The notes: generated from the sequence alone by a model not told the origin. A stretch of 64,000 nucleotides of DNA from Actinomycetes bacterium (GCA_023460935.1 JAEWOI010000027.1:119016-183015); one strand, 5' to 3'; numbered from the stretch's first letter, positions 18,543 to 28,360 are shown. Numbers and translations are program-made.

Positions 18543-19930
18543 TGCTCCCAGGCGGAGTTGAACGGCGCCAGCTCGGCGAGCAGGCCTGCGTCGGGGCTGA
18601 AGTAGTGCTCGCCGCCCGGCCCGTCGCGGTAGCAGAGGTGGGTCACCGGCCGGCCCGCCTCGATGCCACCGGTGAGCTGCCGGATCTCGGTCACGGTCCG
18701 GCTGCGCACGCCTCCCCGCCAGGTGTCGTCGACCAGCCGGACGTGGACCAACAGGTGGATGTGGTGGGCGATCTGGCGGTAGGCCTCCTCGACGCTCAGC
18801 ACCCCGCCCTGGGCCACCCGGGACGCCAACCTGTCCATGGTGGAGGCCGCCGAGTGCGAGTGCGTGGTGCTCAGCGTTCCCGCGCCGGCCGTCATCGCCT
18901 CGAACATCGCGCCGGCCTCACCGCCGCGGACCTCGCCGACGATCAGGCGGGACAGGTTCTGCCGCAGCGCCTCCGGAATGAGGTCCGCAACGGTGAACTC
19001 GCCGATCCGCCGCCCGTCCTGCAGCTCACCCATGCCCACCCTGGCCTGCAGCGCGAGCATGTTGCGCCGGTTGGGCTGCAGGTGGGTGAGCAGCTCGTAG
19101 TCGGTCTCCAGCGTGCCGAACCGCTCGCTCTCCGGGATCGCCGCGATCATCGCCCTCAGCAGGGTGGTCTTGCCTGCGCCTTGATCGCCGGAGATCACCA
19201 TCGACTTCCCCGCCAGCACGGCAGCGTGCAGGAACCGGGCAACCTCTGGCGGCATCATCCCGCCCTCGGCGAGCTGCCGCAGCGTGACGTCGGTGAGGGT
19301 GTGCTGCCGGATGGTCACGGACGGTCGGTACGACAACCCGAACCCGATCGCGTGCAGCCGGAACCGGTCACCGAGGGCGAGGGTCATCATCGGGTGGGCG
19401 TCGTCGAAGGGACGGGCCGGCGTCACCGACTCACCGAGGAAGCGGATGGCCTCCACCAATTCTGCGTCGCTGTCCGCCACCGGTGGCAAGTGTTCCCTCG
19501 TGCCGTCGCCGTACTGCACCACCACCGAGTCGTAGCCGTGGATCTCGATGTTCTCCGCCTCCGGCAGCTCGAACAGGGGCTGCAGCCGGCCGAAGCCGAA
19601 GATGGCGTCCTCGACGGCCTGGGCGTAGGCGGTCTCGACGCTGATCGACCACAGCGCCTCGCCGCGGTCGCTGAGCGCGTCCACGTGCTCGCGTACGACC
19701 GTCCGCACGATCGAGCGGCCCAGCAGCCGCCGGTCGGTGTCGGTGAGCGCGCCCTCGTGCTCGGCGATGGCGTTGGTGATCCGCTCCGATGCGCGCCGCC
19801 GGAGGGTGACCACAAGGCCCCAGTCGACCGCAGCGAACTCCGGGCGTGCCTCGACCAGCCGCTCGCGGGAGAACCCGGTCTCGAACCGTGTTTCGCCGGC
19901 CAGCAGGTCGACCGCTGCCAGGCGCTTCAT
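18539..19930 (-). CDS. tadA: TadA/CpaF-family secretion ATPase
   Basis: 463 residues. Cytosolic hexameric ATPase that powers Tad/Flp pilus assembly. Walker A is GDQGAGKTTLL (about residues 248-258), Asp box region TLETDYELL, Walker B SRLIVGEVRG (about 327-336) and His box TLSTTHSHS (about 354). The N-terminal all-helical domain of about 170 residues is normal for CpaF-type proteins. The open frame extends to 20857 but the true ATG at 19930 overlaps the CpaE-like stop (ATGA), and residues upstream are low-complexity shadow. Confidence 0.93.
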   Translation of the reverse strand: MKRLAAVDLLAGETRFETGFSRERLVEARPEFAAVDWGLVVTLRRRASERITNAIAEHEGALTDTDRRLLGRSIVRTVVREHVDALSDRGEALWSISVETAYAQAVEDAIFGFGRLQPLFELPEAENIEIHGYDSVVVQYGDGTREHLPPVADSDAELVEAIRFLGESVTPARPFDDAHPMMTLALGDRFRLHAIGFGLSYRPSVTIRQHTLTDVTLRQLAEGGMMPPEVARFLHAAVLAGKSMVISGDQGAGKTTLLRAMIAAIPESERFGTLETDYELLTHLQPNRRNMLALQARVGMGELQDGRRIGEFTVADLIPEALRQNLSRLIVGEVRGGEAGAMFEAMTAGAGTLSTTHSHSAASTMDRLASRVAQGGVLSVEEAYRQIAHHIHLLVHVRLVDDTWRGGVRSRTVTEIRQLTGGIEAGRPVTHLCYRDGPGGEHYFSPDAGLLAELAPFNSAWEQ

Positions 19931-20682
19931 CCGGGCACCTGCAGCAGGCGCTTGCGTCCGGCGAGTCGCTCGGCCAGGACCTCGCCGAGGCTGCGGACGT
20001 CCTGGAGGTACCGGCTGCGCTCCAGCCGCCGCGGTGGCGGCTCGCCTGCCGCGAACACGGCCGCCTCGGCCGGCTGCCAGGCCAGCTTCCCCCACACCTG
20101 CACCCCGAACCGGTGCCCGATCTCCCCCGAGCCGTAGGGACGGCCGGGCCCCACCACCACCAGCCCCACCCGCTCCGCGCCCGCAGCTGAGATCACCAGC
20201 GGCAGGTAGAGACGCAGCGCGGCCAGGTCGACCAGCCGGCTGCCGGTCACCACCACCACTCCGGCGCTGGCTGCCACCAGCGCTGGCGGCAGCCCCTCCG
20301 GAGTGATTCGGCCCGCGTCGACCAGCACCGGGCGCAGGTCGGCTTCCAGGGCAGCGGCGAGCTCCGGCCAGACCGGGTCGAACAGGGCCACCATGCCGGG
20401 ATGGGCGAAGCCGGGCAGGAACTCCTGCCCGTCGCCCAGGGCAAGGCACTGCCCGGCCAGCGCCTCCCCCAGCGGGCGCCGCTCGCGGTGCGCCTGCAGG
20501 ATCGTGCCCAGCCCGCGCCCGGCTGGGTCCACGCCCTGCAGGTACCCGGCGAGCACCGACTGGTCCGGTTCGCGGTTGCAGTCGGCCAGCAGCACCGCCT
20601 CGGGCCACGTCTTCGCCAGGGCGACGGCGAGGCTGGTCACGCCGGGCGAATGCCCGGCGCCGGTGAGCAGCAGCAGGCTCAT
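19927..20682 (-). CDS. CpaE-like ParA/MinD-fold protein with degenerate P-loop
   Basis: 251 residues at the position where Tad operons carry cpaE/tadZ, which localises the machine at the pole. The fold pattern fits SIMIBI ATPases: an opening LLLLTGAGHSPGVTSLAVAL in place of the deviant Walker A (KGGxGKT), then VLLADCNREPDQ where the Walker A' Asp is expected, and a later strand AGVVVVTGSRLVD. The catalytic Lys of the P-loop is absent (GVT for GKT), so ATP hydrolysis is doubtful, as in TadZ-type pseudo-ATPases. ATG 20682 overlaps the SAF-gene stop (ATGA). Confidence 0.75.
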   Translation of the reverse strand: MSLLLLTGAGHSPGVTSLAVALAKTWPEAVLLADCNREPDQSVLAGYLQGVDPAGRGLGTILQAHRERRPLGEALAGQCLALGDGQEFLPGFAHPGMVALFDPVWPELAAALEADLRPVLVDAGRITPEGLPPALVAASAGVVVVTGSRLVDLAALRLYLPLVISAAGAERVGLVVVGPGRPYGSGEIGHRFGVQVWGKLAWQPAEAAVFAAGEPPPRRLERSRYLQDVRSLGEVLAERLAGRKRLLQVPG

Positions 20683-21246
20683 CGTTGGCCTCCTGGCCGT
20701 CGGACCAGCACCAGCTGGTCAGCTGCCGCCAGCCGCGCCACCCGCTCGGCCTCAGCTGCCGCGACGCTGACATCCACCACCCAGGCGCCGTCGGGCAGTG
20801 CGCTCGGGCTGGTGGCGGTCCGGCCGGCGAGGCTCGGCCCGTCGGGTGGCGGCGCACCGTCCCGTCCCACGGGCACCAGCAGCACCTCCGTGCCGGGTGG
20901 CATCGGGGCCGACGGCAACCGGCCGGCCGCCAACCTCAGCCCCAGCCGGACGTTGCCCACCTCGACCAGGGGTGCACCGAAGGCGCTCGGGCTGAGCAGG
21001 CTGCCCTCGGCGAGGTCGAGGCGCGCGGTGCGCCCGACCACCGCGGCCAGCTGCTCGGCCGGCTGCGATCACCTGGTCGCGGTAGACGGTGCGCTTGACC
21101 GTCACCACCGACCGGGCGTCGCTGAGGTTGCTGTACAGCAGCGCGGCCCCGAGCCCGCCGAGGCAGATCGCGAGCACTCCGGCGGCCACCCAGCGCACGT
21201 TGCGCCGCGTTCGCAGCGGGCCCGTTCCCGGTGCTGCCTCGGCCAT
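20679..21246 (-). pseudogene. SAF-domain (CpaB/RcpC-like) gene broken by internal deletion/frameshift
   Basis: The first 60 residues (ATG 21246) are read in one frame: cytosolic MAEAAPGTGPLRTRRNVRW, a membrane segment, then VVTVKRTVYRDQVIAA, the first strand of a SAF domain. The rest is in another frame from about 21060: AEQLAAVVGRTARLDLAEGS and onward to GTEVLLVPVGRDG, ending at 20679. In intact SAF proteins 15-20 residues separate these parts, so the junction near 21065-21075 looks like a small deletion that also shifts the frame. The 3' part has GTG 21041 as a possible restart. Intact homologues guide Flp pilus assembly through the envelope. First gene of the Tad operon. Confidence 0.75.
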
Positions 21247-21407
21247 GGCCGCCCCCTCTCGCCGGGACGGCTGTCCGGGGTGAGTTCAGCGGTCCGCCGG
21301 CGATTCCGGGATAGTAGGCGAAGCGCGCGACCGATTCCTAGAGCAATTCGGGGGCCTGTGGATAACTCATACAGTTTCTGCGTTCCCCCGGCACTAGGTT
21401 GTGGGGT

Positions 21408-21932
21408 GTGAACGTCGATGCCCTCGCCGCGCGCTACCGCACTCTCGTGGTCACGGCCTGCGAGTGGCGTGCGATGGGCCTGGCCGACCCCGACTTCATG
21501 GCTGACGAGGTGTTCGACAGCCTCGACCCAGGGCGCGACCACGACCTCCGCGACCTCTACGCCGCCATCGACAAGGTGGTGTTCCGCAGCTACCAGCGCT
21601 ACTCCGACAGCATCAGCGTGCTGGACCGGCTGCGCGGCGGCGCTGCCCTGGGCCGGGCGAAGCACACCCCGGCCGACGACTTCCTCTCCGCCCTGAGCAA
21701 CCTGCGGCGGGCCGATCGCGAGCTGTTGCAGCTGCGCTTCTGGGACGACCTGGACGAGGAGGAGGCAGCCGAAGCCCTCGGCCTGTCGATCCAGCAGGTG
21801 CGGGAGCGGATGACCCGCGCCGGCACCCGCTACCTTGCCAAGCTCTCCCGCAACCACCCCGACCTGACGGTCGGCGACATCGTCGACACCCTGAACAGCA
21901 TCAAGCCGGGCGTGCACCGCCGCTACTCCTGA
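21408..21932 (+). CDS. Sigma-70 region-4-like regulatory protein
   Basis: 174 residues. The C-terminal half resembles sigma region 4: SALSNLRRADRELLQLRFWD, then DEEEAAEALGLSIQQVRERM, a helix-turn-helix with the usual spacing. The N-terminal half (RYRTLVVTACEWRAMGLADP) is helical and does not clearly show region 2, so it may be a shortened sigma factor or a regulator with a sigma-like HTH. GTG 21408 is preferred over TTG 21399, although the ribosome binding site is weak. Divergent from the Tad operon; the 160-bp spacer holds a perfect DnaA-box-like TGTGGATAA at 21357-21365. It could control the Tad operon; that is inference from position. Confidence 0.7.
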   Translation: MNVDALAARYRTLVVTACEWRAMGLADPDFMADEVFDSLDPGRDHDLRDLYAAIDKVVFRSYQRYSDSISVLDRLRGGAALGRAKHTPADDFLSALSNLRRADRELLQLRFWDDLDEEEAAEALGLSIQQVRERMTRAGTRYLAKLSRNHPDLTVGDIVDTLNSIKPGVHRRYS

Positions 21933-22025
21933 GCCAGTGCAGCCCTCCCGCGCGGATCTGCACACTCGATCCGGCTGCGGCCCCCTCGCGGGCCCTCGCG
22001 GGCACGGAGTGCGCGAATCCGTCCG

Positions 22026-22937
22026 TCAGCCGAGCATCAGGTACAGCAGCGGCATCGCCACCACGGCCACCAGCAGGGTCACCGACGTCATGAACGCCGA
22101 CAGCTCCACGTCCAGCCCGGCCCGGCCGGTGAACGCGGCCATCATCGATGCGATCGGCGCGAAGAGCAGCATCACCACCACCAGCCGGGCCTCCACCGGC
22201 AGCGGCAGCAGCGTCCAGCACGCCCAGGCGGCCAGCGCGGAGAACGCGTACCGCACGGCGAGGTACCGCGCCGCCGCGACGTACTTCGTGCGGTGCAGCC
22301 GCAGTTCCAGGCCGATGCCGATCATCAGCATCGCCAGGAAAGGGTTCGCCGCCCCGACGATGCCGGTGAAGGTGATCACCGGGTCGGGCAGCCGGAGGTC
22401 CAGCAGCCGCATCGCGAGCAGCGCGAGGTAGGTGACGAACACCGGAGACCGCCCCAGCGTGCGGACGGTGTCGCGCCAGCGGTGGGTGCCCGGCTCGCCG
22501 GCGAGCGCCATCCCCCAGCCGTAGCCCACCCCGGCACCGGCGAAGGCGTTGCCGATGTCGAACAGGGTGGAGTAGATCATCGCCTGAGGGCCAAGGAACC
22601 CCGAGAGGTACGGGGTGGCGAAAGCCCCGATGTTGTAGGAGCCGGAGTTCAGCACGGCGAACGCCTGCTCCTGCCGGCCCCGACGGGCGGCCAGCAGGTA
22701 GCCGATCGCCTGCTGGGCCATCGTGATCACCAGGCCGAGCAGGGTCAGCCCGAGCAGCGCGACCTCGAGCCGGTAGTCGTTGAAGCTGGTCAGGAGCGCG
22801 CACGGCAGGGTGATGCCCAGCACCAGCCGGGAGAACAGGCCGAAGTCGTCCTTGCTCACCCAGCCGAGCCGCTTGATCCCGAGGCCGATGCCGAGGATCG
22901 CCACCAGCGCGAGCGCACGGGTGGCGATGTCCAGCAT
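22026..22937 (-). CDS. AEC-family (auxin efflux carrier type) transporter
   Basis: 303 residues with ten predicted membrane segments in two inverted halves of five. Characteristic features are VAILGIGLGIKRLGWVSKDD at the start, RLVLGITLPCALLTSFND in the first half, and the NSGSYNIGAFATPYLSGF segment with a conserved Asn-Gly-Pro-like break. Bacterial members export or import organic acids such as malate or malonate. Start ATG 22937. Neighbouring genes do not indicate a substrate. Possibly monocistronic; the nitroreductase-like gene upstream on the same strand is 52 bases away. Confidence 0.87.
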   Translation of the reverse strand: MLDIATRALALVAILGIGLGIKRLGWVSKDDFGLFSRLVLGITLPCALLTSFNDYRLEVALLGLTLLGLVITMAQQAIGYLLAARRGRQEQAFAVLNSGSYNIGAFATPYLSGFLGPQAMIYSTLFDIGNAFAGAGVGYGWGMALAGEPGTHRWRDTVRTLGRSPVFVTYLALLAMRLLDLRLPDPVITFTGIVGAANPFLAMLMIGIGLELRLHRTKYVAAARYLAVRYAFSALAAWACWTLLPLPVEARLVVVMLLFAPIASMMAAFTGRAGLDVELSAFMTSVTLLVAVVAMPLLYLMLG

Positions 22938-22989
22938 GAGCGCAACCTACCGTCGTCCGGCGATCAGGCGCCGGGCCGTCCGCGCGCCC

Positions 22990-23598
22990 TCAGTCGAAGA
23001 TCGGGTCCACCGTGCGGCTGCGCTTCAGCTCGAAGAACCCCGGGTAGGCGACCACGTTCACGAAGCCGTCCCAGAGCCGCCCGGCCTCCTCACCCTTCGG
23101 GGCCGGCGACATCACCGGCCCGAACAGGCTCATGCCGTCCACCCGGATCACCGGGGTGCCGACGTCGTCGCCGACCTGCTCGGTCACCTGCGCCTGCGCC
23201 GCGCGCAGCGCATCGTCGTTGGCGTCGGTCTCGCCTGCGTCGGCCAGGTCGATGGGCAGTCCCGCCTCGAGCAGCGCCGCCTCGTGCGTTGCGCGAGCGT
23301 TGGGCTCACCACCGGGGTGGATCCGGGTGCCGACCGCTGTGTAGAAGTCAGCCAGCCGCTCCGGGTACTGCTGCTGGACGGCGAGCGCCACCCGCGCGCC
23401 GGCCCAGGAGTTGTCCATGTGCCGGCGGTAGCCCGGGTCGAGGTCGCGGCCCTCGTTCAGCACGGCCAGGCTCATCACGTGGAACTCCACCTCCACCGGA
23501 CGAACCCTGGCCACCTCCAGCGCCCAGCGGGAGGTCATCCACGCCCACGGGCAGGCCGGGTCGAACCAGAGATCGAGCTTCTTGCGGTCGTCAGTCAT
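22990..23598 (-). CDS. Rv2466c-like mycothiol-dependent nitroreductase homologue (CPWA variant)
   Basis: 202 residues, DsbA/thioredoxin-like fold. Strong resemblance to M. tuberculosis Rv2466c along its length: LDLWFDPACPWAWMTSRW, EVEFHVMSLAVLNEGRD, DDVGTPVIRVDG, LFGPVMSPAPKGEEAGRLWD and the ending GFFELKRSRTVDPIFD. In Rv2466c the active site is CPWC; here the second Cys is Ala, leaving only the nucleophilic Cys, which should still allow mycothiol-dependent monothiol chemistry. Start ATG 23598 (MTDDRKKLD); the open frame extends further upstream but without matching sequence. The gene is indirect evidence for mycothiol in this organism. Confidence 0.88.
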   Translation of the reverse strand: MTDDRKKLDLWFDPACPWAWMTSRWALEVARVRPVEVEFHVMSLAVLNEGRDLDPGYRRHMDNSWAGARVALAVQQQYPERLADFYTAVGTRIHPGGEPNARATHEAALLEAGLPIDLADAGETDANDDALRAAQAQVTEQVGDDVGTPVIRVDGMSLFGPVMSPAPKGEEAGRLWDGFVNVVAYPGFFELKRSRTVDPIFD

Positions 23599-23666
23599 CA
23601 GCCGAGTGTAGGCAGGCTGCTGGACCGCCCGGGGCGCCCGGCCGGGCAACGGCTAGCCTCTGCGGC

Positions 23667-24275
23667 GTGATCCGTGTGGTGGTGTTCGACCTGGGCCAGG
23701 TGCTGGCTTCACCGCCGGGGCTGTACCGGGAACCGGCGCGGCTGCTCGGTGTGGACCCGGCGGCCTTCGAGGCCGGCTACTGGGCCGATCGGCGCGCCTA
23801 CGACACCGGTGGGGCCGTGGCCGACTACTGGTCGCCGCTGCTCACCGGCCTCGGCGTGCCGCCCACCGGGGCGCTGGTGGACCGCCTCGATGCCCTGGAC
23901 GCCGCGATGTGGGTGGACGTGCGGGCCGGCGCGCTGGCCGTGGTCGATGCCGTCCGCGGCTGGGGGGTGGCCACAGCGCTGCTCAGCAACGCGCCGCTCA
24001 GCCTCGGCGCCGCGGTGCGTCGGACGGGGTGGGTGGACCGGTTCGACGATGTGTTCATCTCAGCTGAGCTGGGCATGACCAAGCCCGACCCGCGGGTCTT
24101 CGCCGAGGTCACCGGACGGCTGGGCGTGGCGCCGGCCGAGGTGGCCTTCGTCGATGACCGCCAGCCGAACGTGGCGGCGGCCGAGAGGTTCGGCTGGCAC
24201 GCGCACCTATGGGTGGACGACGCCGACACCATGGCCTGGGTCACCGCGGCCTGCAGCCCTGCCGCCCTGGCGTGA
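23667..24275 (+). CDS. HAD-family hydrolase
   Basis: 202 residues. HAD motif I is VVVFDLGQVLASPPG; the nucleophile Asp is present but the usual second Asp (DxD) is Gln-Val, as in the epoxide-hydrolase-like HAD subgroup that uses DLGxV. Motif II is ALLSNAP, motif III the Lys in GMTKPDPRVF, and motif IV VAFVDDRQPNVAAAERFGW. GTG 23667 is the start, just after the divergent gene's promoter region. Substrate unknown; probably a small phosphorylated metabolite. Confidence 0.88.
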   Translation: MIRVVVFDLGQVLASPPGLYREPARLLGVDPAAFEAGYWADRRAYDTGGAVADYWSPLLTGLGVPPTGALVDRLDALDAAMWVDVRAGALAVVDAVRGWGVATALLSNAPLSLGAAVRRTGWVDRFDDVFISAELGMTKPDPRVFAEVTGRLGVAPAEVAFVDDRQPNVAAAERFGWHAHLWVDDADTMAWVTAACSPAALA

Positions 24276-24321
24276 GCCGGCCGCCGGGGGGTGGGCGACC
24301 GGCCCACTGCTCCTGGGTGGG

Positions 24322-25692
24322 TCAGCGCAGCGGGAGGTACCGGGTGCTCGCGGTGTGCGCCTCGCCGTCCCAGCCGCCGAAGACCAGCAGCCCGTCCGGG
24401 CCGGCGACCACGGTCTGGCCGAGGAGGTTTCCGCCGGGAGGCGCAGTGAGTTCGGTCCAGGCGCCGGCCGCCGGGTCGAGCAGGTGGCCGCTCGCCAGCA
24501 CCCGGTTCCCGCTGACGGCGGCTGCGCTCCACGCCCGGGTGACGCCCTCGCCCCAGGACGCGTCGCGCGCCGGCAGCGCCCGCCACTCGCCGCTGACGGT
24601 GTCCAGGATGCCGCCCATCGGGTAGCTCCGGCCCCAGTTGTTCACCTCACCGCCGTCTGCGGAACCGAGCTCGGGGAACACGACCAGGTCGCCGACCGCC
24701 ACCGCACCGCCGCCGATCACCTCCGAGTCCGGCAGCAGCCGCCAGGTCATGCCGGCCGGGTCCAGCTCGGCGAAACGGATCACGGCCGGCTTCTCGGACC
24801 CCGGGTTCGCCACGAGTTCCTGGCCGAACAACAGCAGCCTGCCGTTCACCCACACCGCACCGCGGTTGAAGCTCTTGCCCAGCGGGTCGTCGGGCAGCCG
24901 GGTCCACTCGCCGGTGGCCGGGTCGTAGAGCTCGTCGAAACCAGCGGCCTCATCGCTGTGGTGGATGCTCGCCACCCGGTCGCCGGCGGCGACCAGCGAG
25001 CCCCGCCCCTGCGGAGCCGGCACGTTCGCCCAGGCGTCCGTCGCCGGGTCGTAGGCGTACACCTTCGTGTCCGCGGCGGAGCCGAGCTGGAAGTACAGCC
25101 TGCCTGCCACCGCCACCGGCACCCCGTCCGCGATCGGCACGGGGGCTTCGGCGATCCGCTGCCACGAACCGGTCGCCGGGTCGTAGCCGGCGCCGTCGGC
25201 CAGCAGCCGGCTGGGTGCGACGCAACTCGCGTTCGGCGGGCAGGGCGGGTCCAGCTGGCCGCCGACCAGGTAGAACTTCCCGTCCAGCCACTGCCCTGCG
25301 GCCACCGAACGGGCGGACAGCGGCACGTCCGGAACATCCTTCCACTCCCCGGACGACTGCTCGCCGTTGGTGGTGCGCTCAGCGTCGTAGATCGTCGTCG
25401 TCTCCGGGACGGGCGCGTTCCCCGCGGCGATGTCAGGACCCTCGGGAACAGCTGCTGCGGGCGCCCCACCGGAGGAGAGCCTCGGCAGGACCAGCGCGCC
25501 GGCCCCGACCACCACCACCAGCGCTGCGGCAGCGGCCAAGCCCTTGAACCAGCCGGAGTTGAGCCGAGCGCCCCTGGCCGGGGCGGCGGCGCGGATGGCC
25601 TCCGGGTCGAGGGGACGGAAGCCCTCGGCCTCGGCAGCGGAACGCAGCCCAGCTGCGAAGGCCTGCTCCTCGCGGGTGAAGTCGTCAGCCAT
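24322..25692 (-). CDS. Membrane-anchored Kelch-repeat protein, probable anti-sigma partner
   Basis: 456 residues. The first 75 are cytosolic and acidic (MADDFTREEQAFAAGLRSAA), followed by one membrane helix (GLAAAAALVVVVGAGALVL) and an outside beta-propeller with Kelch-like blades: SAAGQWLDGKFYLVGG-type strands, AGYDPATGSWQRIAEAP, YAYDPATDAWANVPAP, LYDPATGEWTRLPDDP and GLLVFGGWDG. The ATG at 25692 overlaps the end of the sigma factor gene by 8 bases, so the two are coupled. An inside-out layout next to an ECF sigma factor suggests an anti-sigma factor whose sensor is the propeller; the short N-terminal part shows no zinc-type anti-sigma motif. Confidence 0.82.
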   Translation of the reverse strand: MADDFTREEQAFAAGLRSAAEAEGFRPLDPEAIRAAAPARGARLNSGWFKGLAAAAALVVVVGAGALVLPRLSSGGAPAAAVPEGPDIAAGNAPVPETTTIYDAERTTNGEQSSGEWKDVPDVPLSARSVAAGQWLDGKFYLVGGQLDPPCPPNASCVAPSRLLADGAGYDPATGSWQRIAEAPVPIADGVPVAVAGRLYFQLGSAADTKVYAYDPATDAWANVPAPQGRGSLVAAGDRVASIHHSDEAAGFDELYDPATGEWTRLPDDPLGKSFNRGAVWVNGRLLLFGQELVANPGSEKPAVIRFAELDPAGMTWRLLPDSEVIGGGAVAVGDLVVFPELGSADGGEVNNWGRSYPMGGILDTVSGEWRALPARDASWGEGVTRAWSAAAVSGNRVLASGHLLDPAAGAWTELTAPPGGNLLGQTVVAGPDGLLVFGGWDGEAHTASTRYLPLR

Positions 25693-26236
25693 CCTCACCC
25701 CCGGCAAGCTTGGCGCGCAGCGTGGCCAGCGCGCGGTGCACGTGCGACCGCGCCGTGCCCTCAGGACAGCCGAGTATCTGGGCGATCTCGGCGAAGCTGC
25801 GGTCCTCGTAGAACCGCAGCACCACAGCGGCCCGCTGCATGGGCGGCAGCTCGCCGCACAGCCGCAGCGCCTGGTCGGCGTCGGCAACCGCAGCCGAGGC
25901 GTCGGGGGTGACCGGGGCGTTGGCAGCCAGCGACGGGTCCTCGGTCGGGTAGAGCCGGCGTACCTTTCGCCAGGCCGAGACGTGGGCGTTGACGATGCTG
26001 CGCCGGACGTAGGCGTCGACGTCCCCGCGGGCAGCGATCTGTCGCCAGCGCGGGTAGAGACCGGTCAGGGCGTCCTGGACGGCGTCGTTGGCGTCCTCGC
26101 GGTTACGGGTGATCAGGAAGGCGAAGCGCAGCAGGGCCGCCGACCGGGTGGTCACGTAGTCCTCGAACTCGCCCACGGCCGACTGCGCGAACACCGCCGC
26201 CGGTTCGCCCACCAACACCCCCTGCCAGGCCGTCAC
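25685..26236 (-). CDS. SigE-family ECF RNA polymerase sigma factor
   Basis: 183 residues. Sigma region 2 is FAFLITRNREDANDAVQDAL and VDAYVRRSIVNAHVSAWRK, region 4 is LPPMQRAAVVLRFYEDRSFA then IAQILGCPEGTARSHVHRAL. This is the actinobacterial SigE-type ECF family, often paired with a large membrane partner. GTG 26236 is used; internal GTG codons at the N-terminus are alternatives. The coupled Kelch protein downstream is the likely regulator. Confidence 0.92.
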   Translation of the reverse strand: MTAWQGVLVGEPAAVFAQSAVGEFEDYVTTRSAALLRFAFLITRNREDANDAVQDALTGLYPRWRQIAARGDVDAYVRRSIVNAHVSAWRKVRRLYPTEDPSLAANAPVTPDASAAVADADQALRLCGELPPMQRAAVVLRFYEDRSFAEIAQILGCPEGTARSHVHRALATLRAKLAGGEDG

Positions 26237-26272
26237 ACGCTAACCACGCGCCGCCCACCCGTTCCGTTGCGG

Positions 26273-27319
<1,047 letters not shown>

Positions 27320-27364
27320 GGCGAGACCCTATCCGTCCCCCCGCCGCCGCGGTGAGGACTCGAC

Positions 27365-28360
27365 TCAGGTCAGGGTGGCGACCAGGATCGCCTTGATCGA
27401 GTGCATCCGGTTCTCGGCCTGGTCGAACACGATGGACGCAGGGGACTCGAACACCTCGTCGGTCACCTCGAGCTCGGCCAGCCCGAAGCGGGAGTAGACC
27501 GCCTCGCCGACCTCGGTCTCCCGGTTGTGGTAGGCCGGCAGGCAGTGCATGAACTTCACCTCGGCCACCCCGGTGCGCTCCAGCAGCGCAGTGTTCACCT
27601 GGTAGTCGCGCAGCAGCAGGATGCGCTCGGTCCACACGCTCTCGGGTTCCCCCATCGACACCCAGATGTCGGTGTGGATGAACTGGCAGCCGCGCACCCC
27701 GTCCAGGTCATCGGTGAGCGTGATCCGGGCGCCGGTGCCGGCTGCGATCCGTTGCGCGGTCCGCACCACGGACGGCGGCGGCTGCAGCTTGGCCGGCGCC
27801 ACCAGCCGGACGTCCATCCCCAGCAGCGCGCCACCCATCAGCAGCGAGCAGCCGACGTTGAACCGGGCGTCGCCAACGTAGGCGAAGGCGATGTCGTGGT
27901 CGTCCAGCCCGGACGACTCGCGCATGGTGAACATGTCGCAGAGGCTCTGCGTCGGGTGCCACTCGTCGGTGAGCCCGTTCCACACCGGCACGCTGGAGTA
28001 CCTGGCGATCCGCTCCACCGTCGCCTGGTGGGCGCCGCGGTACTCGATGCCGTCGAACAGCCGGCTCAGCACCCTCGCGGTGTCAGCCGGTGACTCCTTG
28101 TGGCCGAGCTGGGAGGAGTTGCCGTCCATCTGGGTGACGTGGGCGCCCTGGTCGTGCGCCGCCACCTCGAAGGCGCTGCGGGTGCGGGTGGAGGTCTTCT
28201 CGAAGATCAGGGCGAGGTTGGCCCCGGAGAGGCGCTGCACCTCGCTGCGGTTCCGGCGGGCGGCCTTCAGCTCGCCGGTCAGTTCCAGCAGGCCCCGCCA
28301 CTCCTGCGGAGTGAAGTCCTGCTCCTTCAGGAAGTGCCTGCCCTTGAGAGAGGTCCCCAC
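27365..28360 (-). CDS. argF: Ornithine carbamoyltransferase
   Basis: Makes citrulline from ornithine and carbamoyl phosphate (or the reverse in the arginine deiminase route). 331 residues with the carbamoyl-phosphate motif FEKTSTRTRSAFEVA, the HPTQ motif in DEWHPTQSLCDMFT, the SMGEP loop and the ornithine/catalytic HCLPAYHNRETEVGE. Start GTG 28360. It is not with other arginine biosynthesis genes, and length and loops resemble E. coli ArgF/ArgI and catabolic ArcB enzymes, so a catabolic role (arcB) is possible. Confidence 0.95.
   Translation of the reverse strand: MGTSLKGRHFLKEQDFTPQEWRGLLELTGELKAARRNRSEVQRLSGANLALIFEKTSTRTRSAFEVAAHDQGAHVTQMDGNSSQLGHKESPADTARVLSRLFDGIEYRGAHQATVERIARYSSVPVWNGLTDEWHPTQSLCDMFTMRESSGLDDHDIAFAYVGDARFNVGCSLLMGGALLGMDVRLVAPAKLQPPPSVVRTAQRIAAGTGARITLTDDLDGVRGCQFIHTDIWVSMGEPESVWTERILLLRDYQVNTALLERTGVAEVKFMHCLPAYHNRETEVGEAVYSRFGLAELEVTDEVFESPASIVFDQAENRMHSIKAILVATLT

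Noticed and set aside
20752..21246. 164-codon open frame as an independent gene
   Set aside because: Only its first 60 codons match a SAF-type N-terminus; the remainder is out-of-frame Arg/Gly/Pro sequence after the deletion.
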